Positions 1 to 6,106 of a stretch of 12,537 nt of DNA are shown here, one piece after another. A model generated the notes under the pieces. It searched no databases. It was not told the DNA's origin and saw only the letters and a program-made list of their open reading frames with translations. The stretch comes from Methanomassiliicoccus sp. UBA345 (GTDB lineage: Archaea > Thermoplasmatota > Thermoplasmata > Methanomassiliicoccales > Methanomassiliicoccaceae): NCBI GenBank assembly GCA_002504525.1, contig DATD01000016.1:1-12537 (forward strand). Direction: 5' to 3'. The position numbers and the translations under genes are program-made. Numbering within the stretch: the first letter of the stretch is position 1; every line of letters starts with the position of its first letter.

Positions 1-1
1 G

Positions 2-604
2 TTCCGCTCCCTTCCCGGGGCCGGGGCCGATACCGCCGAAGAGAGGCGCAATGAGCTCGACGGCCTGGCAGTGGAGATGAACGTCGATCCGGGCCATGCC
101 CGAAAGGTGACGCAACTGGCATTGGCGCTGTTCGGACAGCTGGACGGCGTGCATGGCCTGGACGAGGACGACAGGTTCCTCCTGGAGGCCGCCGGCCTGC
201 TGCACGACATCGGCTGGGTCGAGGGGCAGAAGGGACACAACAAGACGTCCCGGCGCATCGTCCTGACGGATGAGCGCATTCCGCTGCATGACGACGAGAG
301 GAGAATGGTCTCGGCCGTGGTGCGTTATCACCGCGGGCGACTGCCGCGGAAGGGCGACAAAGAGCTGGAGGGCCTCTCCGGAGATGAGAAGGACAGGACG
401 GTGAAGCTCGCCGCGCTGCTCAGGATCGCTGACGGCCTGGACTACGGCCACTCCGGGGCCGTGAGGGGGGTCGCCGTTGCGACGGATGAGGGCTCGGTCA
501 CCATCATGCTCGAGGCCGACGGCGCGGGAGCGGAGATCGCCGCCGCCCTGGACAAGGCCGACCTGTTCCAGAGCATCTTCGGCCGGAGGGTGGTGATCCG
601 ATGA
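2..604 (+). CDS. HD-domain protein, paralogue of the Ppx C-terminal domain (5' partial)
   Basis: The reading frame is open to the left edge and has no ATG, GTG or TTG before GTG at 71. That GTG has no Shine-Dalgarno and the preceding codons look coding (mostly G/C third positions), so the true start is probably outside the window. The protein has HD-phosphohydrolase signatures: a GHA segment near 92, the HD pair in LLHDIG (His codon 203, Asp codon 206), RYHR near 325 and IADGLD near 425. These match, in order, the C-terminal domain of the Ppx/GppA protein encoded next door, so this seems to be a free-standing copy of that domain. HD proteins usually bind metals and act on phosphoesters or nucleotides; the substrate here is unknown. 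The stop overlaps the next start (ATGA, 601-604), implying translational coupling. An additional N-terminal domain upstream of the window cannot be excluded. Confidence 0.8.
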   Translation, partial: FRSLPGAGADTAEERRNELDGLAVEMNVDPGHARKVTQLALALFGQLDGVHGLDEDDRFLLEAAGLLHDIGWVEGQKGHNKTSRRIVLTDERIPLHDDERRMVSAVVRYHRGRLPRKGDKELEGLSGDEKDRTVKLAALLRIADGLDYGHSGAVRGVAVATDEGSVTIMLEADGAGAEIAAALDKADLFQSIFGRRVVIR

Positions 605-2163
605 CGGAGGCCACTCCCAGAACGGGGCACGTGGTCTCCTTCATAGATATCGGGACCAACTCCGTCAGGATGATGGTGGTCCGCCTCAACCCCAACCTCT
701 CGTATACGGTCCTCAGCCTGGAGAAGGAGATGGTTCGCCTGGGCTCCGGGGGGTTCGATGACATGTTCCTCCGACGGGAGGCCATCGACCGCACCGTTCT
801 GGTGTGCAAGAAGTTCGTGGAGCTGGCCCGCTACTACGGGGCAGACGAGATCATCGCGGTTGCTACCTCGGCCGCAAGGGAGGCGAGGAACCAGAACGTG
901 CTGGAGGAGCGGCTGAAGGAGGAGGCGAACCTCGATCTCGGCATCATCTCCGGCATCGAGGAGGCCAGGCTGATCTTCCTGGGAGTAAGCTCCGGCATCG
1001 AGCTGGCCGATCGCACCGCCCTTATGATCGACATAGGGGGCGGCAGCACCGAGCTGGCGCTCGGCAGCGGCAGCGGGCACGCGTTCCTCGACAGCCTCAA
1101 GCTGGGCGCCATCCGCATGACCGACCTGTTCATACCCCGCGGATACCAGAAGCCGGTGGACGATAAGACATACAATGTCATGAAGCGGCACGTCAAAGGG
1201 TACATGTCCTCGGCGGCGAGGGCCATCCGGAAAAGCAAGGTCGACCTCGTCATCGGCTCGTCCGGCACCATAGTGAACCTGTCGGAGATGGCCGTCCGCT
1301 CGCTGGGCGGACGCCCCGGAACGCTTCGCCTGAGCCACCTGAGGAAGCTGACCAGCATCATCCGGTCCTCCACGCTTGGCCAGAGGAGGATGCTCCCCGG
1401 GATCAACCCGGAGAGGGCGGACATCATCATCGGCGGGGCGGCGATCCTGGAGACGTTCATGGAGCAGCTCCACATCGAGGAGATCGTCGTGAGCGAGCGG
1501 GGCGTCCGGGAAGGCCTCCTGATCGACTACCTCGCCCGCATCGAGGGCTCCCCGTACTCGCAGGGGAAGAGCGTCAGGGAGACCAGCATCCTGCAGCTGG
1601 GGCGATCATGCGATGTCGATGAGGGGCATGCCGCCACGGTGATGCGGCTCTCGCTGTCGCTGTTCGATTCTGCTCGCGAGGCGGGCCTGCACTCGCTCGG
1701 CAACAAGGAGCGGGAGCTGCTGCGGTACGCCGCCTACCTGCACGATGTCGGCGACTTCATCTCGTTCACGAACCATCACGCCCATTCGTACTACATCATA
1801 CGAAACGCGGACCTGCTGGGCTTCGACCACCGGGAGGTGTTGATCATGGCCAACCTGGCCCGGTACCACCGCAAGAGGGCGCCCCGGCGAAAGGACCCTG
1901 AACTGGCCGGGCTGGACGCCGAGACTTACCGGACCATCGTCGTCATGTCGGCGTTCCTGCGCCTGGCCGAGGGCCTCGACCGCTCCCACGGCGCCCTCGC
2001 CAGTGAGGTGTCCCTGCGCAAGGAGGGAAAGAAGGCGGTGCTGGAGCTCGTCACCGACGACGATGCCTCGCTCGAGGTCTGGGGCCTGGAAGGCACGGGA
2101 AAGGCGTTCCGGCGGGCCTTCGGCCTCGACCTTGAGGTGCGTGTCAAAGGAACGAGGCAATGA
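601..2163 (+). CDS. ppx: Ppx/GppA-family exopolyphosphatase with C-terminal HD domain
   Basis: This is a 520-residue cytosolic enzyme of the ASKHA fold, expected to remove terminal phosphate from polyphosphate or from pppGpp-like compounds. Visible motifs are phosphate-1 FIDIGTNS (14-21), SGIEEARL (117-124) with the catalytic-type Glu, phosphate-2 DIGGGSTEL (144-152), IGSSGT (218-223) and the adenosine-type SERGVREGLL (298-307). An HD domain fills about 330-520: His343, His381-Asp382, His393/His395, RYHRKR (421-426) and LAEGLD (455-460). The length and two-part layout match bacterial PPX/GppA. The start is ATG at 601, overlapping the previous stop, with GGAGG (585-589) and GGTGATC (592-598) upstream. 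The neighbouring HD gene is homologous to the C-terminal half. The split between exopolyphosphatase and guanosine pentaphosphatase activity cannot be read from sequence, so ppx is a family-level name. Confidence 0.9.
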   Translation: MTEATPRTGHVVSFIDIGTNSVRMMVVRLNPNLSYTVLSLEKEMVRLGSGGFDDMFLRREAIDRTVLVCKKFVELARYYGADEIIAVATSAAREARNQNVLEERLKEEANLDLGIISGIEEARLIFLGVSSGIELADRTALMIDIGGGSTELALGSGSGHAFLDSLKLGAIRMTDLFIPRGYQKPVDDKTYNVMKRHVKGYMSSAARAIRKSKVDLVIGSSGTIVNLSEMAVRSLGGRPGTLRLSHLRKLTSIIRSSTLGQRRMLPGINPERADIIIGGAAILETFMEQLHIEEIVVSERGVREGLLIDYLARIEGSPYSQGKSVRETSILQLGRSCDVDEGHAATVMRLSLSLFDSAREAGLHSLGNKERELLRYAAYLHDVGDFISFTNHHAHSYYIIRNADLLGFDHREVLIMANLARYHRKRAPRRKDPELAGLDAETYRTIVVMSAFLRLAEGLDRSHGALASEVSLRKEGKKAVLELVTDDDASLEVWGLEGTGKAFRRAFGLDLEVRVKGTRQ

Positions 2164-2191
2164 TTATCTTCCCTGGTGGCCATGATGTCGC

Positions 2192-2647
2192 ATGGACGCC
2201 CCGCTGCGGGAATACCGCTCCAAGAGGGACTTCTCCAAGACGCCTGAGCCGGATGGGAATGAGGGGGACGTTGCTCCCTTCTTCGTGGTGCAGGAGCATC
2301 ATGCGTCCAGGCTCCATCATGACCTCCGCCTGCTGATGGACGGGACGCTGAAGAGCTGGGCAGTGCCCAAGGGAGTTCCTGAAGGACCTAAGATCAAGCG
2401 GCTGGCGGTGCAGACGGAGGACCATCCAGTATCGTACGGCTCGTTCGAGGGGACCATCCCGGATGGCGAGTATGGCGCTGGAACCGTGAGGATATTCGAC
2501 CGCGGAGACCTCGAAGTGAAGGAGCGGGGGGAGGACAGGATCGTCTTCGAGATGAGGGGCGCCAGGTTCAACGGCACCTACGCCCTGATAAGATTCAAGG
2601 GGCAGGAGAACAAGAACGACAACTGGCTCCTGATGCGGACCCGATGA
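2192..2647 (+). CDS. Stand-alone LigD-type DNA 3'-phosphoesterase
   Basis: This 151-residue protein matches the phosphoesterase (PE) domain found at the N-terminus of bacterial LigD and as a free protein in some archaea. The family removes 3'-phosphate and 3'-ribonucleoside ends so that a ligase can seal the break. Signatures in order: KRDFSKTPEP (11-20), FVVQEHHASRLHHDLRL (31-47), SWAVPKG (55-61), AVQTEDHP (72-79), FEGTIPDGEYGAGTV (85-99), GTYALIR (128-134) and a final W-L-L-M. By alignment from memory with Pseudomonas LigD, His36, His42, Asp44, Arg46, His78 and Tyr82 occupy active-site positions. No ligase or polymerase domain is attached and none is encoded in the window. The start ATG lies 28 nt after the ppx stop; GGTGG at 2175-2179 is only a weak, distant ribosome-binding site, so the gene may be read from the ppx transcript. 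Confidence 0.9.
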   Translation: MDAPLREYRSKRDFSKTPEPDGNEGDVAPFFVVQEHHASRLHHDLRLLMDGTLKSWAVPKGVPEGPKIKRLAVQTEDHPVSYGSFEGTIPDGEYGAGTVRIFDRGDLEVKERGEDRIVFEMRGARFNGTYALIRFKGQENKNDNWLLMRTR

Positions 2648-2682
2648 GCGGACCTAATTAAAAACTCGAAAAGGAAGTAAGG

Positions 2683-2700
2683 TGAGGCGGTCGCGCCTCA
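2683..2700. repeat. Perfect 7-bp hairpin in a convergent gap
   Basis: TGAGGCG and CGCCTCA flank a 4-nt loop (GTCG) in the gap between the convergent phosphoesterase gene and the 73-residue gene. It could mark or protect the 3' end of the phosphoesterase transcript. No T-run follows, so it is not a classical intrinsic terminator, and archaeal termination usually relies on T-rich stretches. Confidence 0.4.
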
Positions 2701-2723
2701 TTGACGACACAGGGATGTTAGGG

Positions 2724-2748
2724 TGAAGAAGGGCTCATCCCTTCTTCA
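2724..2748 (-). terminator. Perfect 10-bp hairpin spanning a stop codon (possible terminator or mRNA 3' stabiliser)
   Basis: On the minus strand TGAAGAAGGG and CCCTTCTTCA pair perfectly around a 5-nt loop. The TGA stop of the 73-residue gene lies at the loop, and its last lysine/glycine codons form one arm. The long perfect stem at a transcript end suggests a role in termination or mRNA stability. No T-run follows on the minus strand, which weakens the terminator reading. Confidence 0.45.
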
Positions 2749-2956
2749 TGATCTTCATCCAGCCGCCGCTCTCGAACACGCCGAGGCCCCTCTGCTTGAG
2801 GGTCTTCTCGAACTCGTCCCACTGGATTATTTCAAGGCGGTCGTTGGATCCCTTGGTGAATTGGATACCGTTCGTTCCCTTTACCCTGCCCGGCTTCAGA
2901 CCCTTCTTCTTTGCGATCTCTTTTGCCTTGTCCACGCTGATCTGTTCCATGACCAT
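2735..2956 (-). CDS. Hypothetical small basic protein (73 aa)
   Basis: I do not recognise this family with certainty. The start is ATG at 2956, preceded by a strong Shine-Dalgarno (AGGAGGG, 6 nt away). An in-frame ATG at 3025 is unlikely because it lies inside the TATA-like box and would not be transcribed. The product begins MVMEQISVDKAKE, has no membrane segment or signal peptide, and is lysine-rich. It appears to hold a short N-terminal helix (VDKAKEIAKKKG), a beta-prone middle (GTNGIQFTKG), then WDEFEKTLKQRG and the C-terminal GGWMKIMKK. The basic charge, small size and single-domain look would suit a nucleic-acid-binding or complex-bridging role, but that is inference. It forms a single-gene unit with its own promoter and a hairpin at its stop codon. 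Confidence 0.8.
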   Translation of the reverse strand: MVMEQISVDKAKEIAKKKGLKPGRVKGTNGIQFTKGSNDRLEIIQWDEFEKTLKQRGLGVFESGGWMKIMKKG

Positions 2957-2962
2957 GGAGTT

Positions 2963-2969
2963 CCCTCCT
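2963..2969 (-). promoter_or_regulatory. Shine-Dalgarno of the 73-aa gene
   Basis: AGGAGGG on the minus strand lies 6 nt before ATG at 2956 and decides that start over the in-frame ATG at 3025. Confidence 0.8.
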
Positions 2970-3021
2970 GTGCTCTTTGGGGCGATGTTGGCCATGCGAC
3001 CCAGATAGTAATGGCCTGGAC

Positions 3022-3037
3022 CCATATATAATATTTA
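3022..3037 (-). promoter_or_regulatory. TATA-like promoter of the 73-aa gene
   Basis: An A/T-only run (minus strand AAATATTATATATGG) stands out in a G+C-rich background. A start of transcription about 26 nt downstream, near 3000, would give a leader of roughly 45 nt that includes the strong Shine-Dalgarno. Confidence 0.6.
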
Positions 3038-3135
3038 TCTAATAATGCTATCCGTCCAGTCCTCATCTCCTTGCCCTTTTCGCAACCTTTCTACTAAAAT
3101 CAAGGCGGAAGAGCTCCGAAGCGCCGCCGCGGCAG

Positions 3136-3159
3136 GGCCGATGCATGCCAGAATCGGCC
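3136..3159. repeat. Inverted repeat GGCCGAT-N10-ATCGGCC upstream of glmM
   Basis: A perfect 7-bp inverted repeat with a 10-nt spacer ends about 7 nt before the TATA-like box of the glmM operon. The spacer contains the palindrome GCATGC. Its position fits a binding site for a dimeric regulator or activator near the BRE/TATA. This is inference from position and symmetry only. Confidence 0.4.
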
Positions 3160-3166
3160 GAGGAAG

Positions 3167-3174
3167 ATTTAATC
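3167..3174 (+). promoter_or_regulatory. TATA-like box of the glmM-glmU operon
   Basis: ATTTAATC follows a purine-rich AGGAAG (BRE-like). Transcription would be expected near 3197, about 14 nt before ATG 3211 and almost exactly at an in-frame TTG (3196), so the mRNA is leaderless or nearly so. Confidence 0.5.
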
Positions 3175-3210
3175 ATGGATGTGCATCCTTGAGCATTGGG
3201 CTTGAGTCAA

Positions 3211-4509
3211 ATGCGGTTGTTCGGTTCATCTGGCATCAGGGGAGTCATCGGCAAGGATTTCACGATAGAGCTGGCCGAGAGCATCGGGGAGGCAGCGGGC
3301 GGCATGCACGGCCGAATCGTCATGGGCCGGGACACCAGGACGTCCGGCCCCATGGTGGCGCAGGCCATAGTGTGCGGCGCCACCGCCGCTGGGGCCGAGG
3401 TCCATGATGCCGGGATGGTGTCCACTCCGACGCTGGCAAGGGCGGCGTCGTCGTTCGGCTGCGGCATCATGGTGACCGCGTCGCACAATCCCGCGCAGTA
3501 CAACGGGGTCAAGCTGTGGAACCCCGACGGCTCGGCCTTTGACACCATCCAGATGGAGGAGGTGGAGGACCGCATAGATTCCCCCAGGCCGGGGAAGGAC
3601 TGGCGGAGCGTGGGCCGCTCGTTCATGCTGGAAGGGGCGGAGCGCTCGCACATCGATGCCATCCTTGACGGTGTGAGGGACTCGGAAGCATCGGTGGTGG
3701 TCGATTGCGGATGCGGCGCCACGTTCCGCGTCAGCCCTCTGGCCCTGAGGGAGCTGGGCTGCTCGGTGCTGTCCCTGAACGCGCAGCCGGACGGTTTCTT
3801 CCCGGGCAGGACGCCTGAACCGACGGAGGAGGCGCTGGCCGATCTGAAGGCAGCGGTCCTGCGGAGGAAGGCCGACCTGGGCATCGCGCACGACGGCGAC
3901 GGCGACCGCATGGTGGCCGTCGATGACAAGGGCCGGTTCGTCAGCGGGGATCGCCTGATCGCCCTGTTCGCCTCGGCCATGAACGCCTCCGGAGTGGTGG
4001 CGCCGATGGACGCGTCCATGGTCCTGGACGAGATGGTCGGGACGGTGGAGAGGTGCCGGGTCGGCGACGTGTACGTAGCCGAGGCGCTCAAGCGCACCGG
4101 CCTGGACTTCGGAGGCGAGCCGTCAGGAACGTACATATTCCCGAGGCAGACCTACTGCCCGGACGGCGTCCTGGCCGGCGCGATGCTGGCGAGCATGGCG
4201 TCCGAGCAGCCGCTGTCGGAACGGCTGGACTCGCTGCCGTCGTTCCCGTCGGCCCGCGGCTCGCAGCCGTTCAAGGCCGAGGAGCGCGGACAGGTGGTGG
4301 AACGCCTGGGCGCCGAGATGAGCGGACTCGATTGCGACCGCCTGCTGACCCTGGACGGCTTCCGGGCGGAGTTCCCGGACGGGTGGCTGCTCGTCCGCCT
4401 GTCGGGAACGGAGCCCAAGCTCCGCACCACGGCGGAGGCGAGGGACCAGGAAGAGCTGGAGAGGCTGCAGGGCATCGTCCGCGGGGTCGTGGGGAGGTGC
4501 CTGGCATGA
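3211..4509 (+). CDS. glmM: Phosphoglucosamine mutase (phosphohexomutase family)
   Basis: This 432-residue cytosolic enzyme of the alpha-D-phosphohexomutase family probably converts glucosamine-6-phosphate to glucosamine-1-phosphate. The four family sites are present: the phosphoserine loop VTASHNP with Ser91, the Mg-binding DGDGDR (228-233), the sugar-specificity loop GEPSG (302-306) and the phosphate-binding RLSGTEPKLR (396-405). The N-terminus MRLFGSSGIRG is typical when ATG 3211 is used. An in-frame TTG at 3196 would add five residues and cannot be excluded. No Shine-Dalgarno is evident. The gene overlaps the downstream nucleotidylyltransferase by 4 nt (ATGA), which supports a UDP-GlcNAc role over phosphomannomutase or phosphoglucomutase activity, although archaeal members can be promiscuous. 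Confidence 0.9.
   Translation: MRLFGSSGIRGVIGKDFTIELAESIGEAAGGMHGRIVMGRDTRTSGPMVAQAIVCGATAAGAEVHDAGMVSTPTLARAASSFGCGIMVTASHNPAQYNGVKLWNPDGSAFDTIQMEEVEDRIDSPRPGKDWRSVGRSFMLEGAERSHIDAILDGVRDSEASVVVDCGCGATFRVSPLALRELGCSVLSLNAQPDGFFPGRTPEPTEEALADLKAAVLRRKADLGIAHDGDGDRMVAVDDKGRFVSGDRLIALFASAMNASGVVAPMDASMVLDEMVGTVERCRVGDVYVAEALKRTGLDFGGEPSGTYIFPRQTYCPDGVLAGAMLASMASEQPLSERLDSLPSFPSARGSQPFKAEERGQVVERLGAEMSGLDCDRLLTLDGFRAEFPDGWLLVRLSGTEPKLRTTAEARDQEELERLQGIVRGVVGRCLA
4493..4499 (+). promoter_or_regulatory. Shine-Dalgarno of the GlmU-like gene
   Basis: GGAGGTG lies inside the 3' end of glmM, 6 nt before ATG 4506. It fixes that start even though the same frame stays open for about 450 nt upstream. Confidence 0.8.
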
Positions 4510-5732
4510 AGGCGCTGATACTGGCGGCGGGCGAGGGGACCAGGCTCAGGCCGCTCACCTCCAACATACCGAAGCCGCTGCTCCTGGTGGCGGGCAGGCC
4601 GTTCCTGTCGCATGTGCTGGACGCCCTGTCATCGCAGGGCATCAAGGACGTCAGCATACTGGTGGGATGGAAGGCCAACAAGATCAAGGAGCACTACGGC
4701 GACGGTTCCTCCATGGGGCTGCGCATCACCTACCTGGAGCAGAAGGAGAGGATGGGCACCGCCCACGCCATCGGCATGGCCGAGAGCGTGATGGACGAGC
4801 CGTTCGTGTGCGTCAACGGCGACGTGGTGCTGTTCGAGCCCGACCTGAAGGGGGTGCTGGACCGCTTCGAAGAAACGCAATGCACGGTCATGGGCGCCGT
4901 CCAGGTGCCGGACCCCCAACGGTTCGGGGTCATCGAGGAGAGGGACGGCATGCTGCTGAAGATCCACGAGAAGCCCGAGGTGCCTCCCACCGATCTGATC
5001 AACGCCGGGCTTTTCGTGTTCACTCCAGAGATCTTCGGGGGAATACGGAACACGGGGATATCGAAGCGCGGGGAGTATGAGATCACCGACACGCTCAACG
5101 TCCTCGCCGAGAAGGGCAGGGTGGCGGTGCAGCCTCTGCGGGAGAAGTGGATCGACGTTGGAATGCCATGGGACCTCCTCCGCGCCAACGAGATGATCAT
5201 GTCCCGGTTGGTCCGCCGTATCGACGGCACGGTGGAGGAGGGCGCCACGGTCAAGGGCGCGGTGGTGGTGGAGGCCGGCGCCCTGGTGCGCTCCGGCTCG
5301 TACATCGAAGGCCCGGCGTACATCTCATCGGGCTGCGACATCGGCCCGAACTGCTACATCCGGCCGTCCACCTGCCTCGGCCCCAGGGTGAGGGTCGGCG
5401 CCTCGGTGGAGGTGAAGAACTCCATCGTCATGTCCGGCTCCCACATCCCGCACCACAACTACGTGGGCGACTCGCTCATCGGAGAGAGGTGCAACCTGGG
5501 GGCGGGGACGAAGATCGCCAACCTGCGCTTCGACGACCGGAACGTCAAGGTGGTGCACAAGGGCGAGATGGTCGATTCCGGGAGGAGGAAGCTGGGGGCG
5601 GTGATGGGCGATGACGTCAAGACCGGCATCAACGCCATGATCGACGCCGGAACGGTCATCTTCGAAGGTTCGGTCATCGGCCCGGGGGCGTCGGCCCGCG
5701 GCAGCATCGGCCCGGGGAGCAAGGTGCTCTAG
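4506..5732 (+). CDS. glmU: Bifunctional sugar-1-phosphate nucleotidylyltransferase / acetyltransferase (GlmU-like)
   Basis: This 408-residue protein has two domains. Residues 1 to about 230 form a nucleotidylyltransferase with GEGTRLRPLT (9-18), IPKP (Lys23), ERMGTAHAI (81-89), the metal-site NGD (104-106), HEKP (154-157) and WIDVGMPWD (215-223). About 235-408 is a left-handed beta-helix of hexapeptide repeats ending IGPGSKVL. The segment HIPHHNYVGD plus NLGAGTKIANLRFD keeps residues (His316/317, Tyr319, Asn330, Lys336) in the positions described for the acetyltransferase site of the Sulfolobus ST0452 enzyme, so it probably acetylates GlcN-1-P and then makes UDP-GlcNAc. The start is supported by GGAGGTG and the ATGA overlap with glmM. 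Its TAG shares a CTAG with the stop of the convergent JAMM gene. Substrate specificity (glucosamine, galactosamine, glucose) is not certain. Confidence 0.87.
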   Translation: MKALILAAGEGTRLRPLTSNIPKPLLLVAGRPFLSHVLDALSSQGIKDVSILVGWKANKIKEHYGDGSSMGLRITYLEQKERMGTAHAIGMAESVMDEPFVCVNGDVVLFEPDLKGVLDRFEETQCTVMGAVQVPDPQRFGVIEERDGMLLKIHEKPEVPPTDLINAGLFVFTPEIFGGIRNTGISKRGEYEITDTLNVLAEKGRVAVQPLREKWIDVGMPWDLLRANEMIMSRLVRRIDGTVEEGATVKGAVVVEAGALVRSGSYIEGPAYISSGCDIGPNCYIRPSTCLGPRVRVGASVEVKNSIVMSGSHIPHHNYVGDSLIGERCNLGAGTKIANLRFDDRNVKVVHKGEMVDSGRRKLGAVMGDDVKTGINAMIDAGTVIFEGSVIGPGASARGSIGPGSKVL

Positions 5733-6106
5733 ACGACCTGCAGCTCCACCGGCCGGCCGCTTCGGTCGTAGCAGCGCCACGACGACATGTCGTACGGCAT
5801 GCAGGTGATTATGTGCGTGCTGCCGTAGCTGGAGAACAGATGGAGGTCGGCCTCCGACGGCCGGTTGGACGGCCCCGGATGGGAGTGCACCGAGCCGACG
5901 ACGGAGAAATCGATCGGCATGTTATGCGTAGGGAACGTCGCCGACCCCTCGCTCGATATGCTTCCCGGGAGCAGTACCAGTTCGTAGATGACCCCCTCCT
6001 CCGCGCGCAGCGCCGCCGCGAACTCCAGCGGATGCGTTTGGCGGGCGGCCTGGTTCACCATCTCCAGCACCTCCCGTTCGATCCCCCACACCTTCCTGCG
6101 GCTCAT
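5729..6106 (-). CDS. JAMM/MPN+ domain metalloprotease-like protein
   Basis: This 125-residue protein is a single MPN domain with a complete JAMM zinc site: Glu28 (HPLEFAAAL), His74 and His76 in VHSHPG, Ser84 and Asp87 (H-x-H-x10-D spacing). Family members are Zn isopeptidases. Archaeal ones such as Archaeoglobus AfJAMM and Haloferax HvJAMM1 cleave ubiquitin-like SAMP conjugates or process such proteins, so a desampylase-like role is plausible. No SAMP/ThiS-like gene is in the window to support it. The start ATG 6106 overlaps the NAD kinase stop (ATGA) and lacks a Shine-Dalgarno, so translation is probably coupled. An open frame extending further upstream is a shadow of the NAD kinase gene. 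There is no signal peptide or membrane segment. Confidence 0.87.
   Translation of the reverse strand: MSRRKVWGIEREVLEMVNQAARQTHPLEFAAALRAEEGVIYELVLLPGSISSEGSATFPTHNMPIDFSVVGSVHSHPGPSNRPSEADLHLFSSYGSTHIITCMPYDMSSWRCYDRSGRPVELQVV

Noticed and set aside
442..1473. Long minus-strand open frame opposite ppx (343 codons)
   Set aside because: It lies entirely opposite well-supported genes, shows no recognisable motif and has the low-complexity composition expected from antisense frames in G+C-rich DNA.
3207..4136. Minus-strand open frame opposite glmM (309 codons)
   Set aside because: It is an antisense shadow: serine/threonine/proline-rich, without motifs, and glmM on the other strand has all four catalytic signatures.
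4053..4505. N-terminal extension of the GlmU-like protein
   Set aside because: The frame is open but overlaps the glmM coding region, is Arg/Gly-rich nonsense, and the family N-terminus begins at ATG 4506 behind a strong Shine-Dalgarno.
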